Made by a program: the position numbers and the translations under genes. Below are positions 7,508-16,017 of a stretch of 64,000 nucleotides of DNA, piece after piece. Every line of letters starts with the position of its first letter. The first letter of the stretch is position 1. Source of the stretch: Hydrotalea sp. (lineage in GTDB: Bacteria > Bacteroidota > Bacteroidia > Chitinophagales > Chitinophagaceae); the NCBI GenBank assembly GCA_027364735.1, contig DAHXOT010000007.1, forward strand, positions 23,737 through 87,736, in the 5' to 3' direction. Under the pieces are notes generated by a model that worked only from the letters and a program-made list of their open reading frames with translations, was not told the DNA's origin and made no database searches.

Positions 7508-9883
7508 ATGAAACGTACAATTAAAAAAGTTGCTGTTTTAGGCAGCGGCGTTATGGGAAGCCGAATTGCCTGCCACTTTGCAGGTATTGGTATTCAAGTA
7601 TTATTGTTAGATATTGTTGGTAAAGATGTTCCCGCAGATGCAAAACCTGCACTAAAAAATAAAATTGTAAACGACGCTTTAAATGCTGCACTAAAAAGCA
7701 ATCCTTCACCGGTATTTACAAAAGATGTAAGTAAAAAAATAACTACCGGCAACTTCGATGATAATATGAAAGATATTGAAAGCTGCGATTGGATTATTGA
7801 AGTAGTTGTTGAAAGATTAGATATTAAAAAAATAGTGTACGAAAAAGTTGAACAATTTCGTAAGCTCGGTACCCTCATTACTTCTAATACTTCGGGTATT
7901 CCTATTCACTTATTAAGTGAAGGAAGAAGCGAAGATTTTAAAAAACACTTCTGCGGCACACATTTTTTCAATCCGCCTCGCTATTTAAGATTATTAGAAA
8001 TTATTCCTACTCCCGATACAGATCCTTCAATCGTAGATTTTTTAATGCATTACGGCGATTTGTACTTGGGTAAAACTACTGTGTTATGTAAAGATACACC
8101 TGCTTTTATAGCCAATAGAATTGGCGTGTTTAGCATAATGAGCATTTTTCATATCATGGAAAAATTGGGCTTAACTATTGATGAAGTTGATACTTTAACC
8201 GGCCCAATTATTGGTAGACCAAAATCGGCTACCTTCAGAACTGCCGATGTGGTTGGCATTGATACTTTAGTAAAAGTGGCAACTGGTGTTGCCGATAATT
8301 GTGCCACCGACGAAGCAAAAAATATTTTTACCATTCCATCTTGGTTAGAAAAAGTTGTGGCTAATAATTGGTTAGGTGATAAAACAGGACAAGGATTTTT
8401 CAAAAAAACAAAGTCTGCAGCCGGAAAAGAAATTCTTACACTGAATTTACAAACCATGGAATATGGAGCAAGAGTAAAACCCAAATTTGCCTCCATTGAA
8501 ACTGCTAAACCTATAGATGATTTAAAACAAAGAATTAAAATATTAGCTGCATCAACCGATAAAGCAGGAAAATTTTATACCTTATTCCATCATGCATTGT
8601 TTGCTTATATTTCTCACCGAATTCCCGAAATTTCGGATGAAATTTATCGTGTAGATGATGCCATGAAAGCCGGATTTGGTTGGGAAATTGGTGCATTTGA
8701 AACATGGGATTTATTGGGCGTAACAACCACTGTTGAAGCCATGAAAGCATCGGGGCATCAACCTGCCGAATGGGTTATTGAAATGTTAGCCAGCGGAGCA
8801 TCTTCTTTCTACAAAATAGAGCATGGCAAAAAACTATTTTACGATATTGCCACAAAAACATATAAACCATTACCCGGCGGAGATGCAATACTTATTTTAA
8901 ACAACTACTCGGATAAATTGGTTTGGAAAAATAGTGCCTGCAAACTATACGATATTGGCGATGGTGTTGCAGGTTTTGAATGGAATACTAAAATGAATAG
9001 TATTGGTGGCGAAGTATTAGAAGGCTTAAATAAAGCAATAAATATTGCCGAAAATTCATTTAAAGGATTAGTAATTGCCAACGATGGTGCCAACTTTAGT
9101 GCAGGCGCTAATGTGGGAATGATATTTATGTATGCCATTGAACAAGAATATGACGAGTTGGATATGGCTATCAGAATGTTTCAAAATAGTATGATGCGTG
9201 TTCGCTATTCATCAGTACCAATTGTTACAGCACCGCATGGATTAACATTGGGAGGTGGTTGCGAAATGAATTTACACGCCGATAAAATTTGTGCCGCTGC
9301 TGAAACTTATATTGGCTTAGTAGAATTAGGCGTAGGCTTAATTCCGGGCGGTGGTGGTACCAAAGAATTTGTATTGCGTGCCAGCGATGAATTACATATT
9401 GATGAACCAGAAACCAATACACTGAAAGAAAGATTCTTTGCAATTGCTACTGCTAAAGTGGCAACTTCGGCATACGAAGCTTTTGATATGGGCATTTTAA
9501 GAAAAGGACATGATGAAGTAATCCTAAATATTGAAAGAAGAATTGCTGATGCTAAAAAAAGTGTCATTGAAATATATGATGCAGGATATACTATGCCACA
9601 ACAACGTAAAGATATTAAAGTATTAGGCAGATTGGGATTGGGAGCCATGCTGGCAGGAATTAATGGAATGACACGTGCCGGTTATGCAACCGAACATGAT
9701 GCATTGGTAGCAAAAAAATTAGCTTATGTAATGTGCGGTGGCGATTTAAGCGAACCAACATTAGTTACCGAACAATATTTGTTAGATTTAGAAAGAGAAG
9801 CTTTTTTAAGCTTATGTGGCGAAAAGAAAACATTGGAAAGAATACAAAGTGTATTAAAAAACGGAAGACCTATTAGAAATTAA
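7508..9883 (+). CDS. 3-hydroxyacyl-CoA dehydrogenase / enoyl-CoA hydratase fusion
   Basis: This 791-residue bifunctional enzyme catalyses the hydration and NAD-dependent oxidation steps of beta-oxidation. The dehydrogenase comes first (VAVLGSGVMGSR, GSGVMG at 12-17, then CGTHFFNPPR), as in Bacteroidota and plant/archaeal-type fusions rather than E. coli FadB. The C-terminal third is a crotonase domain with GGGCEMNLHADK and VELGVGLIPGGGG, so both catalytic glutamates are kept. The ATG at 7508 is preferred; a TTG at 7499 would add three residues with no conserved content. A thiolase gene usually follows in such operons but is absent, since a terminator sits directly downstream. Confidence 0.92.
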   Translation: MKRTIKKVAVLGSGVMGSRIACHFAGIGIQVLLLDIVGKDVPADAKPALKNKIVNDALNAALKSNPSPVFTKDVSKKITTGNFDDNMKDIESCDWIIEVVVERLDIKKIVYEKVEQFRKLGTLITSNTSGIPIHLLSEGRSEDFKKHFCGTHFFNPPRYLRLLEIIPTPDTDPSIVDFLMHYGDLYLGKTTVLCKDTPAFIANRIGVFSIMSIFHIMEKLGLTIDEVDTLTGPIIGRPKSATFRTADVVGIDTLVKVATGVADNCATDEAKNIFTIPSWLEKVVANNWLGDKTGQGFFKKTKSAAGKEILTLNLQTMEYGARVKPKFASIETAKPIDDLKQRIKILAASTDKAGKFYTLFHHALFAYISHRIPEISDEIYRVDDAMKAGFGWEIGAFETWDLLGVTTTVEAMKASGHQPAEWVIEMLASGASSFYKIEHGKKLFYDIATKTYKPLPGGDAILILNNYSDKLVWKNSACKLYDIGDGVAGFEWNTKMNSIGGEVLEGLNKAINIAENSFKGLVIANDGANFSAGANVGMIFMYAIEQEYDELDMAIRMFQNSMMRVRYSSVPIVTAPHGLTLGGGCEMNLHADKICAAAETYIGLVELGVGLIPGGGGTKEFVLRASDELHIDEPETNTLKERFFAIATAKVATSAYEAFDMGILRKGHDEVILNIERRIADAKKSVIEIYDAGYTMPQQRKDIKVLGRLGLGAMLAGINGMTRAGYATEHDALVAKKLAYVMCGGDLSEPTLVTEQYLLDLEREAFLSLCGEKKTLERIQSVLKNGRPIRN

Positions 9884-9909
9884 GAATTAAAAATTAGTAA
9901 TTAATTATG

Positions 9910-9941
9910 AAGCGTTAGGAATTCTTCCTGACGCTTTTTTA
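9910..9941 (+). terminator. Intrinsic terminator after the FadB-like gene
   Basis: AAGCGTTAGGA pairs with TCCTGACGCTT through an 11-pair stem with one G-U pair, followed by a run of T. Confidence 0.85.
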
Positions 9942-10010
9942 TTTATTAACTATTGCATAAGAAAATATTAATTACTATTTTACTAGTTCATCAATTAAAA
10001 CCTAAAAATT

Positions 10011-10541
10011 ATGAAACAAAGTTTGTCAATTCTTCTTGCAGTAATTTTCTTTACTGCGTGTAATAACAGTGCAAAAGAAAATACCACTGTTAAAGACAGC
10101 ACTGTAGCTGCTGTTACACTTCCATATCCTGTTACTTATTCTTCTGATTTTGAGATCGGTGACAAAAAGTTGGCACAATCTGTTTTAGCGGCCTGGAAAG
10201 ATTATGACAACAACACATTGCAAAACAGTGCTGGGATATTTGCCGATAGTGTTATGATGTTTCATGCTGACGGAACAGTTTTCTCAGGCAAAAAAGATTC
10301 CGCAATTGCAATTACTGCAAAATTCAGAAGCAGCATAACTTCGGCCACTTCAAGTGTTGCTGCAGTTGTTGTTTTAAAAACAAAAGGAAAAGACGATACA
10401 TGGGTTTGTATTTGGGGAAAGGAAGTAGATGTAATGAAAGACGGAAAAAAAGATTCTACTCTACTGAATGAAAACTGGATGTTCAATAAAGATGGAAAAG
10501 TTGCTGTCATCCGCCAACTTGCTGCCAAAGAAAAAAAATAA
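10011..10541 (+). CDS. SnoaL/NTF2-like lipoprotein of unknown function
   Basis: The 176-residue product begins with a lipoprotein signal (SILLAVIFFTACNNS, lipid-modified Cys17) and should be anchored in an envelope membrane. The mature part reads like an NTF2/SnoaL cone fold. A helix VLAAWKDYDNNTLQNSAGIF leads into a beta segment DSVMMFHADGTVFSGKKDS, and the end is an ENWMFNKDGKVAVIRQ strand. Such folds serve as ligand pockets or small enzymes, but no catalytic residues can be assigned here. It has its own terminator and appears monocistronic. Confidence 0.75.
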   Translation: MKQSLSILLAVIFFTACNNSAKENTTVKDSTVAAVTLPYPVTYSSDFEIGDKKLAQSVLAAWKDYDNNTLQNSAGIFADSVMMFHADGTVFSGKKDSAIAITAKFRSSITSATSSVAAVVVLKTKGKDDTWVCIWGKEVDVMKDGKKDSTLLNENWMFNKDGKVAVIRQLAAKEKK

Positions 10542-10553
10542 ATTTTTGTAAAT

Positions 10554-10590
10554 AAAAAAGTGACGACAATATTGTGGTCGCTTTTTTATT
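10554..10590 (+). terminator. Intrinsic terminator after the NTF2-like lipoprotein gene
   Basis: An A-rich left arm AAAAAAGTGACGAC pairs with GTGGTCGCTTTTTT, leaving a short AATATT loop and a T-run. The A- and T-runs on both sides make it potentially bidirectional, so it can also serve the decayed minus-strand gene that ends at 10648. Confidence 0.75.
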
Positions 10591-10647
10591 CTAAAGAAGA
10601 TGAAAATCTCTTTATTAATTCGCTGATGTTGTAAATTTAAATTGATA

Positions 10648-11465
10648 TCAAAGTATTTCTTCTGGTTGAACGTTATTATTTGGATTGTTATTATTTTGCG
10701 GGCGCATTCCGCCACCCATACCCATTCCCATCCCTACTCCACCATAACCAAATCCGCCAAAACCAACGCCAATGATAATTCTTGGCCGTATGCCCGAATT
10801 ATTACGGTTAGGATTACCCATTCTTCCGTTTGCAGTAATTGCATTTTTATGAACCACAATTCCGATGCTGAAATTTTTTTTCAACACTTTATCGGTTAAT
10901 CCATTTTCAAAAATATAATTAAGCGGAATTACAGCCTCATAAACCAAGCCACTGTCAACACTTGTTTTTAACCCCAGCTGTATTTTACTTCTTTTATCTT
11001 TTATTGAAAACCTGCATCATGTAATTAATAAAAACCCTTTATATCATAAGTATCAGATTTCAGAACCAAAGCATGTTTTGCATTTGATGTGTTTTCAATA
11101 ATTGGTCTGCCATTCCTTGGATTAATATTGCGAACCAGTTTTTCTTTCAGGATAAGTAAGCGATATTTTTCTGTTATTTTCTCCTTTAGAATCGAAATAA
11201 ATAGTGATGCCCGATTTTAAGATCCTTCTTTCCATCTCATCATCTTTTGAAACAATAACGATGTAAATATTTTTTTTGTCATTGGTGATATTATACAACA
11301 GCGTATAATCTTTATTAGCAAACCTAAGCGGCATCTGCCATTTAGAGGGATTGCCATCAGCAATTACTGATTCAGTTTGATAATTACCCTGCGGCACCAA
11401 ATTATGCGCACAGCTTACAAAAACAATGACACTAAAAAGAAGAAGAAATACCCAATCTTTTTCAT
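10648..11465 (-). pseudogene. Decayed lipoprotein gene with carbohydrate-binding-like N-terminus
   Basis: Three frames together spell one protein. A start ATGAAAAAG at 11465 leads after only three codons into the wrong frame; the lipoprotein signal FSVIVFVSCAHN is one base back. Next come an IADGNPSKWQMPLRF segment and a beta-rich stretch (INNIYIVIV-like, about 11140-11370), as in the N-terminal CBM9/DOMON-like domains of Bacteroidota surface proteins. The frame breaks near 11120 (AGAAAAACTGG) and again around 11000-11030, where several stops occur. The last frame (10648-10980) holds a conserved VYEAVIPLNYIFENG segment and a Gly/Met-rich then Asn-rich tail. Several lesions at A or T runs point to real decay. 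Both the start and the order of lesions were read by eye. Confidence 0.72.
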
Positions 11466-11485
11466 AACAAATAAATTTTTTTGAA

Positions 11486-11501
11486 GCACTATTAATAGTG
11501 C
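11486..11501. promoter_or_regulatory. Perfect 16-base palindrome upstream of the decayed lipoprotein gene
   Basis: GCACTATTAATAGTGC is fully symmetric with no spacer and lies 21 bases before the remnant start at 11465. The shape suits a dimeric repressor site rather than a hairpin. The gene it would control is broken. Confidence 0.4.
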
Positions 11502-11545
11502 ATACAATAAAAGAAATGCTAAAATAGGTAAGTGAAAAAAGTTAA

Positions 11546-11950
11546 TTATTTTACTCCGTTATTATCTACGGCTACAACAGGTGTTGCTCCCAACTTTTTA
11601 ATTACTTGCATTACTTTAATAGCAGTGCCAAGATGCGAGGTACTATCGCCATTAATTACTACCGAAGGTTTATCGGTTTCTTTTGAAAGAAAGGTTTGCA
11701 GTTCGGATTCTAATTGATTAAAAGGAATTAATTTTTGACCGATATAAATATTTTGATCTTTATCTACCGTAATTACAACCGTTTGTTTTGCCTTTGTATC
11801 ACTTTTTGCTTTGGGGTTAGAAACCTTGATAACATTGGGGTTGGCGAGTGTCGACACAATTAAAAAAAATAATAACAGAATGAACAAAATATCGTTCAAT
11901 GCACCGGTGTGCACTTCTGGATGTCGTCTTAATCTGTTTCTGATATTCAT
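11546..11950 (-). CDS. exbD: Biopolymer transport protein ExbD
   Basis: ExbD couples proton flow through ExbB to TonB or a similar energiser in the inner membrane. The 134-residue chain has a short cytoplasmic start (MNIRNRLRRHPEVHTG), one membrane helix with its key aspartate (ALNDILFILLLFFLIVSTL), and a periplasmic domain ending in KKLGATPVVAVDNNG. The ATG at 11950 is chosen because the 16 extra residues of the longer frame are encoded by a 9-base tandem repeat (NFLNFLNF) and not by conserved sequence. The gene lies downstream of exbB with an unusually long 202-base spacer. No tonB gene follows. Confidence 0.9.
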   Translation of the reverse strand: MNIRNRLRRHPEVHTGALNDILFILLLFFLIVSTLANPNVIKVSNPKAKSDTKAKQTVVITVDKDQNIYIGQKLIPFNQLESELQTFLSKETDKPSVVINGDSTSHLGTAIKVMQVIKKLGATPVVAVDNNGVK

Positions 11951-11954
11951 TGTA

Positions 11955-11990
11955 AAATTTAAAAAGTTTAAGAAGTTTAAAAGGTTTAAA
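11955..11990. repeat. Four 9-base tandem repeats (AAGTTTAAA type) before exbD
   Basis: The units AAATTTAAA, AAGTTTAAG, AAGTTTAAA and AGGTTTAAA follow without gaps. The last unit can also pair with ACTTTAAACTTTT at about 12012-12024, giving a hairpin with a loop of roughly 20 bases in the exbB-exbD spacer. Confidence 0.7.
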
Positions 11991-12051
11991 GTCGCCAACG
12001 TTTTAAATATTGAACTTTAAACTTTTATTACACGAATTATTTTTATTCAGT

Positions 12052-12083
12052 ATTGCGTTGCAGTACAAGTGTGCGACGCAACA
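12052..12083. repeat. Intergenic hairpin repeat copy B (GTACAAGTGTGC core)
   Basis: The core GTACAAGTGTGCGACGCAAC matches copy A at 1603-1622 in 19 of 20 bases. Here the arms are complete: TTGCGTTGC on the left and GCGACGCAA on the right pair with one mismatch around AGTACAAGTGT. It sits in the exbB-exbD spacer. Confidence 0.65.
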
Positions 12084-12152
12084 AAAGCTTCATTATTAAT
12101 CAAAAGTTTGTGCCATAAAAAACTTACTACTTAATACTTACAACTTATCACA

Positions 12153-12851
12153 CTATTTTGTTGGTTCTTGTAATATATCAATAAATTCGGAACTGGCAGC
12201 TTCCATTTTATTGGCCGTTTTATCTATTTGTGTAGTAAGATAGTTATGTCCTACAAAAGCTATCAATCCAATAATTAAACCCGATGCACTGGTAACCATT
12301 TTAGTATAAATACCGCCTGCAATAGTATTTAAAGTGTATTCGCCTGTTGAAGCAATGCCATAAAATAATTGTACCATACCTACAATAGTACCCAAGAAAC
12401 CAAACATAGGTGCAATACCTGCAATAAGTGATAATATATTAAGGTTACGTTCCATTTTATACATTTCGAGTTTGCCTACATTTTCCATACTTTTTTCAAT
12501 GGCATCAATAGGTTTACCAATACGTTGCAAACCCTTATCAATCATTCTTGCCACCGGATTATCGGTATTTTTTGCCAAGCTTCTTGCAGCAGAAACATTA
12601 CCGGTAATAATATTGTCGCGAATAATATTCATAAAATTTGCTTCAATTTTAGACGCTTTACTAATTGCAATTAATCTTTCAAAAAAAACAAAAACCGATA
12701 ATATTAACAGCAAATACAAAGGATACATAATCCATCCACCCTTTTGCAATAAATCCCACATAGAAATTTTTTCGGGATTTGCTGCTATAGTTGATGCTTT
12801 ATGTAATGAATCGACAAGATTATTAGCCGATACCTGTAATAATTGAAACAT
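12153..12851 (-). CDS. exbB: MotA/TolQ/ExbB proton channel family protein
   Basis: This 232-residue inner-membrane protein has three helices: WIMYPLYLLLILSVFVFFE near the N-terminus, then PMFGFLGTIVGMVQLF and ASGLIIGLIAFVGHNYL. The cytoplasmic segment NPVARMIDKGLQRIG lies between the first and second. These are standard ExbB/TolQ landmarks. With ExbD it forms the proton channel that powers TonB-dependent outer-membrane uptake, or a Tol-like function. It begins its own transcript, since dnaG upstream is separated by 168 bases. Whether it serves TonB or Tol cannot be told without the third partner. Confidence 0.92.
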   Translation of the reverse strand: MFQLLQVSANNLVDSLHKASTIAANPEKISMWDLLQKGGWIMYPLYLLLILSVFVFFERLIAISKASKIEANFMNIIRDNIITGNVSAARSLAKNTDNPVARMIDKGLQRIGKPIDAIEKSMENVGKLEMYKMERNLNILSLIAGIAPMFGFLGTIVGMVQLFYGIASTGEYTLNTIAGGIYTKMVTSASGLIIGLIAFVGHNYLTTQIDKTANKMEAASSEFIDILQEPTK

Positions 12852-13019
12852 GTTTGCCTGTTTTGAGTTTTACTAAAGTAGTTGATTAAGCAAAAAAACT
12901 GCCATGCTGTGAATAAAATTGCACAATTAACTTATTTTATGAAAGATTTTACACAATTAAGCATATAAACCACATTATAAAAATCAGTTGTGTTCACAGA
13001 AATGTTATAAGAAGAGCAA

Positions 13020-14954
13020 CTACTTAATAATAACCGTACCCAATTGCCGGGTTAATTCCTTTTCAATTTCTTTTAAATGCTTATGAATTTCAATCAATTT
13101 TATTAATTCATCTGATGTAGCATGTTCCATATCACGTTGATTTTCTTCAAACATTTTTTTAATTTTTTTTAGCTTAAAAAAATTTACGCTCATAAGAACA
13201 TCTTGATGCGAGGTATCTCTATTGGCAATATTTAAGCCTTCAATTTTTTTATCCCAGTTTAAACTAAGTTCATGCTGAAAAACCGTAATGCTTACCACTA
13301 AATTTCTAATATCGGTATTGGGATGATATAAAAAAGATTTTGTATCGGGTTGTAATCCTTGCTGATATTGTATTTTATACTCGTTATATAAACTATCTAA
13401 TTGCTGATTATCGAAAGTAAATTGTTCTAATTCACTAAAAATATAATCGGCCATTGTTAATTGCTCGTTCCAATTTTTTATTCCGTATTCTAACAACACA
13501 CGCAATACGTTTCTTTCTTGTTGTTCATCTTGCTGCAACAATATCCAATTAGCATCATCCTCATTTTGCTGCGTACTTTTATTTTGTTGATGAAAATAAT
13601 TAGCCTCTTCAAAAGGAAGTTTTTTTTCTTCTTTTGAAATTTTATCTCGCTTAAATTTATTAACTAAATTGGTTAATCCGCCTTCATCTATTTTAAGTAA
13701 AGAAGCACACTGTTTTATATAATCTTGCAGTTTAGTGAAATCTTCGGTTTTATCAATTTTGCTTAACGTTTCGGCAATATGGTTTACAATTTCGCTTTTT
13801 TGGGTAACATCATTTCCTGCTTCTTGCAACATTATTTCTAACTGAAAAAGAATAAAATCTTTTTTATTGGTTGCAACAAATTGCTTAAACTTTTCGGCAC
13901 CTAATTTTAATACATAACTATCCGGATCTTCTTTATCGGGAATTAATACTAAACGCACATTTAATCCTTCTTCCAAAGCCATATCCAATCCGCGTAATGC
14001 TGCTTTAACCCCTGCAGTATCTCCATCATAAATTATAGTAAGATTATTGGTGTATTTTTTAATAATTCGAAGTTGATCGGCAGTTAACGAAGTACCACCA
14101 CTGGCCACAACATTTTCAATACCTGCTTGGTATAAACTAACAACATCGGTATAACCTTCAACCAATAAACATTCATTAAATTTATCAATAGCAACGCGAG
14201 AAAAATAAATACCATAAAGTACCTTACTCTTACTATAAATTTCGTTTTCGGGAGTGTTAATATATTTGGGAGCTTTATCGGCTTTGCCAATAACTCTTGC
14301 ACCAAAGCCAATAATTTTTCCGGTGGCATTATGAATTGGAAAAATAATACGGTTACGATAATTATCTACCAACTCAGTTTCATTTCGTACAACCACCAAT
14401 CCGGTTTTAGGAAGTAATTCTTTATTAAACTGATGTTGAATTAAGCTGGCAGCAAGCTCATCGCGTGAAGAAGGATTATATCCTAATTGAAATTTCTTAA
14501 TAATATCTTCTCTAAATCCTCGCTCTTTTAAATAACTTAATGCTATCAATTTTCCCTCTTCAGAATTAAACAATTTATCATTAAAAAAAATTTGTGCAAA
14601 ATTGTTAATGATATATAAACTATCCGATGTTTGCTGTTGTATTTTTTGCTCGGGCGATACTTCTGTTTCTTCAATCTCAATACCATAACGGCTGGCAAGC
14701 CAACGCAAAGCTTCGGTATAGCTTAGCTTATCATGCTCCATTAAAAAAGTAATAGTATTGCCACTTTTGCCACAACCAAAACATTTATAAATTTCTTTTG
14801 CAGGAGATACGGTAAAAGAAGGTGTTTTTTCGTTATGAAAAGGACATAAGCCTAAGTAATTAGCACCACGCTTTTTAAGTTTTACATATTCGCCAACCAC
14901 ATCAATAATATCGATACGGTTTTTAATTTGTTCTATAGTTTGTGGTGTAATCAT
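13020..14954 (-). CDS. dnaG: DNA primase
   Basis: DnaG makes RNA primers for replication. The 644-residue chain starts with a CHC2 zinc finger: Cys37, His40, Cys58 and Cys61, with CPFHNEKTPSFTVSP between them. The catalytic core carries the TOPRIM motifs LLVEGYTDVVSLYQAG and IIYDGDTAGVKAALRG. The C-terminal region is helical and would bind DnaB helicase. The start ATG at 14954 is preceded 10 bases upstream by TATATTCG (14965-14972), a one-base variant of the TAnnTTTG box. A 19-base palindrome lies between dnaG and the divergent DUF4197 gene. Confidence 0.97.
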   Translation of the reverse strand: MITPQTIEQIKNRIDIIDVVGEYVKLKKRGANYLGLCPFHNEKTPSFTVSPAKEIYKCFGCGKSGNTITFLMEHDKLSYTEALRWLASRYGIEIEETEVSPEQKIQQQTSDSLYIINNFAQIFFNDKLFNSEEGKLIALSYLKERGFREDIIKKFQLGYNPSSRDELAASLIQHQFNKELLPKTGLVVVRNETELVDNYRNRIIFPIHNATGKIIGFGARVIGKADKAPKYINTPENEIYSKSKVLYGIYFSRVAIDKFNECLLVEGYTDVVSLYQAGIENVVASGGTSLTADQLRIIKKYTNNLTIIYDGDTAGVKAALRGLDMALEEGLNVRLVLIPDKEDPDSYVLKLGAEKFKQFVATNKKDFILFQLEIMLQEAGNDVTQKSEIVNHIAETLSKIDKTEDFTKLQDYIKQCASLLKIDEGGLTNLVNKFKRDKISKEEKKLPFEEANYFHQQNKSTQQNEDDANWILLQQDEQQERNVLRVLLEYGIKNWNEQLTMADYIFSELEQFTFDNQQLDSLYNEYKIQYQQGLQPDTKSFLYHPNTDIRNLVVSITVFQHELSLNWDKKIEGLNIANRDTSHQDVLMSVNFFKLKKIKKMFEENQRDMEHATSDELIKLIEIHKHLKEIEKELTRQLGTVIIK

Positions 14955-15043
14955 GTATGAATTGCGAATATAAAAGTAATATACAACTAAGCGAAGTAGA
15001 TGCTATAATTATTTATACATGATTTGATAGTACTTAAAAGTTG

Positions 15044-15062
15044 CTATTTGTTTAACAAATAG
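15044..15062. promoter_or_regulatory. 19-base perfect palindrome between dnaG and the DUF4197 gene
   Basis: CTATTTGTT (15044-15052) and AACAAATAG (15054-15062) are exact reverse complements around a single T. It lies 90 bases upstream of dnaG and 34 bases upstream of the DUF4197 start, in a divergent intergenic region, and looks like a dimeric operator. Confidence 0.5.
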
Positions 15063-15096
15063 TTTACCCAATACACAATTAATTTTACAACAAAAA

Positions 15097-15852
15097 ATGA
15101 AACCTGCATTCTTAATAATTAGTCTATTTTTTTCGTTATATACACAAGCACAAAATTTGGGTAGTTTACTTAATACGGTAGAAAATACCATAAAAAATAA
15201 AAATGCTTCTACTGATAGTAGTTTACACAAACCAACAACCGTTAAAAATTTAAGTAATTCGGATATTGCGGCCGGATTAAAAGAAGCTTTACAAGTAGGT
15301 ACAGAAAGAGGAACTGCTAAATTATCGGCAGTTGATGGATTTTTTAAGAATGCAGCTATTAAAATATTAATGCCGTCTGAAGCCGAAAAAATAGAAAAAA
15401 CTTTGCGAAGCATAGGCTTAAATAAGCAAGTAGATGATGCCGTTTTATCAATGAACCGTGCAGCCGAAGATGCAGCAAAAAGTGCAACTCCAATTTTTAA
15501 AAATGCTATTCAGCATATAACTTTTTCAGATGCCGTTGGAATTTTAAAAGGAGGAGATTCTGCTGCAACAAAATATCTGAAAGAAAAAACAAATCCTCAA
15601 TTAACAACTGCCTTTACACCTATTGTACAACAATCACTTCAAAAAGTTGATGCAACAAAATATTGGGAAACTTTAATTACAGCATACAATAAAATTCCGT
15701 TTGTAAAAAAAGTAACTACTAACCTAACAACTTATGTTACAGAAAAATCGCTTTCGGGGATATTTTATCAAGTAGCTGCCGAAGAACAAAAAATAAGAAA
15801 AAACCCTTTGGCTCAAAGCAGCGATTTGCTTAAAAAGGTATTTAGAAAGTAA
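15097..15852 (+). CDS. DUF4197 domain protein, exported
   Basis: The 251-residue product has a cleavable signal peptide (MKPAFLIISLFFSLYTQAQ) and should reach the periplasm. The mature region is mostly helical and carries DUF4197 features: SNSDIAAGLKEALQVGTERG near 67-86, a middle DGFFKNAAIKILMPSEA segment, and ITFSDAVGILKGGDSAATKYL around 150-170. The family occurs in many Gram-negative bacteria and has no known function that can be named here. It is divergent from dnaG and precedes smc by 165 bases. Confidence 0.85.
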   Translation: MKPAFLIISLFFSLYTQAQNLGSLLNTVENTIKNKNASTDSSLHKPTTVKNLSNSDIAAGLKEALQVGTERGTAKLSAVDGFFKNAAIKILMPSEAEKIEKTLRSIGLNKQVDDAVLSMNRAAEDAAKSATPIFKNAIQHITFSDAVGILKGGDSAATKYLKEKTNPQLTTAFTPIVQQSLQKVDATKYWETLITAYNKIPFVKKVTTNLTTYVTEKSLSGIFYQVAAEEQKIRKNPLAQSSDLLKKVFRK

Positions 15853-16017
15853 GTGTTTTAATTATTTTAAAATGAAAATAAAATTCATAAATAATTAAAA
15901 ATCAGGTGTTTAAAAAATAAATGCTTATTTTCCTCACTACTTCTCCACAGTTAATAATGTCTATTCTTTTTTCTTTAGCTAATTATGTATGTTCGCAGGT
16001 ACTAAAATTTAAATAAA

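Noticed and set aside
11811..12020. Plus-strand lysine/phenylalanine-rich reading frame
   Set aside because: It is produced by the 9-base tandem repeat and is antisense to exbD.
12931..12957. Direct repeat of ACAATTAA in front of exbB as an operator pair
   Set aside because: Short, very AT-rich, and expected by chance in this composition.
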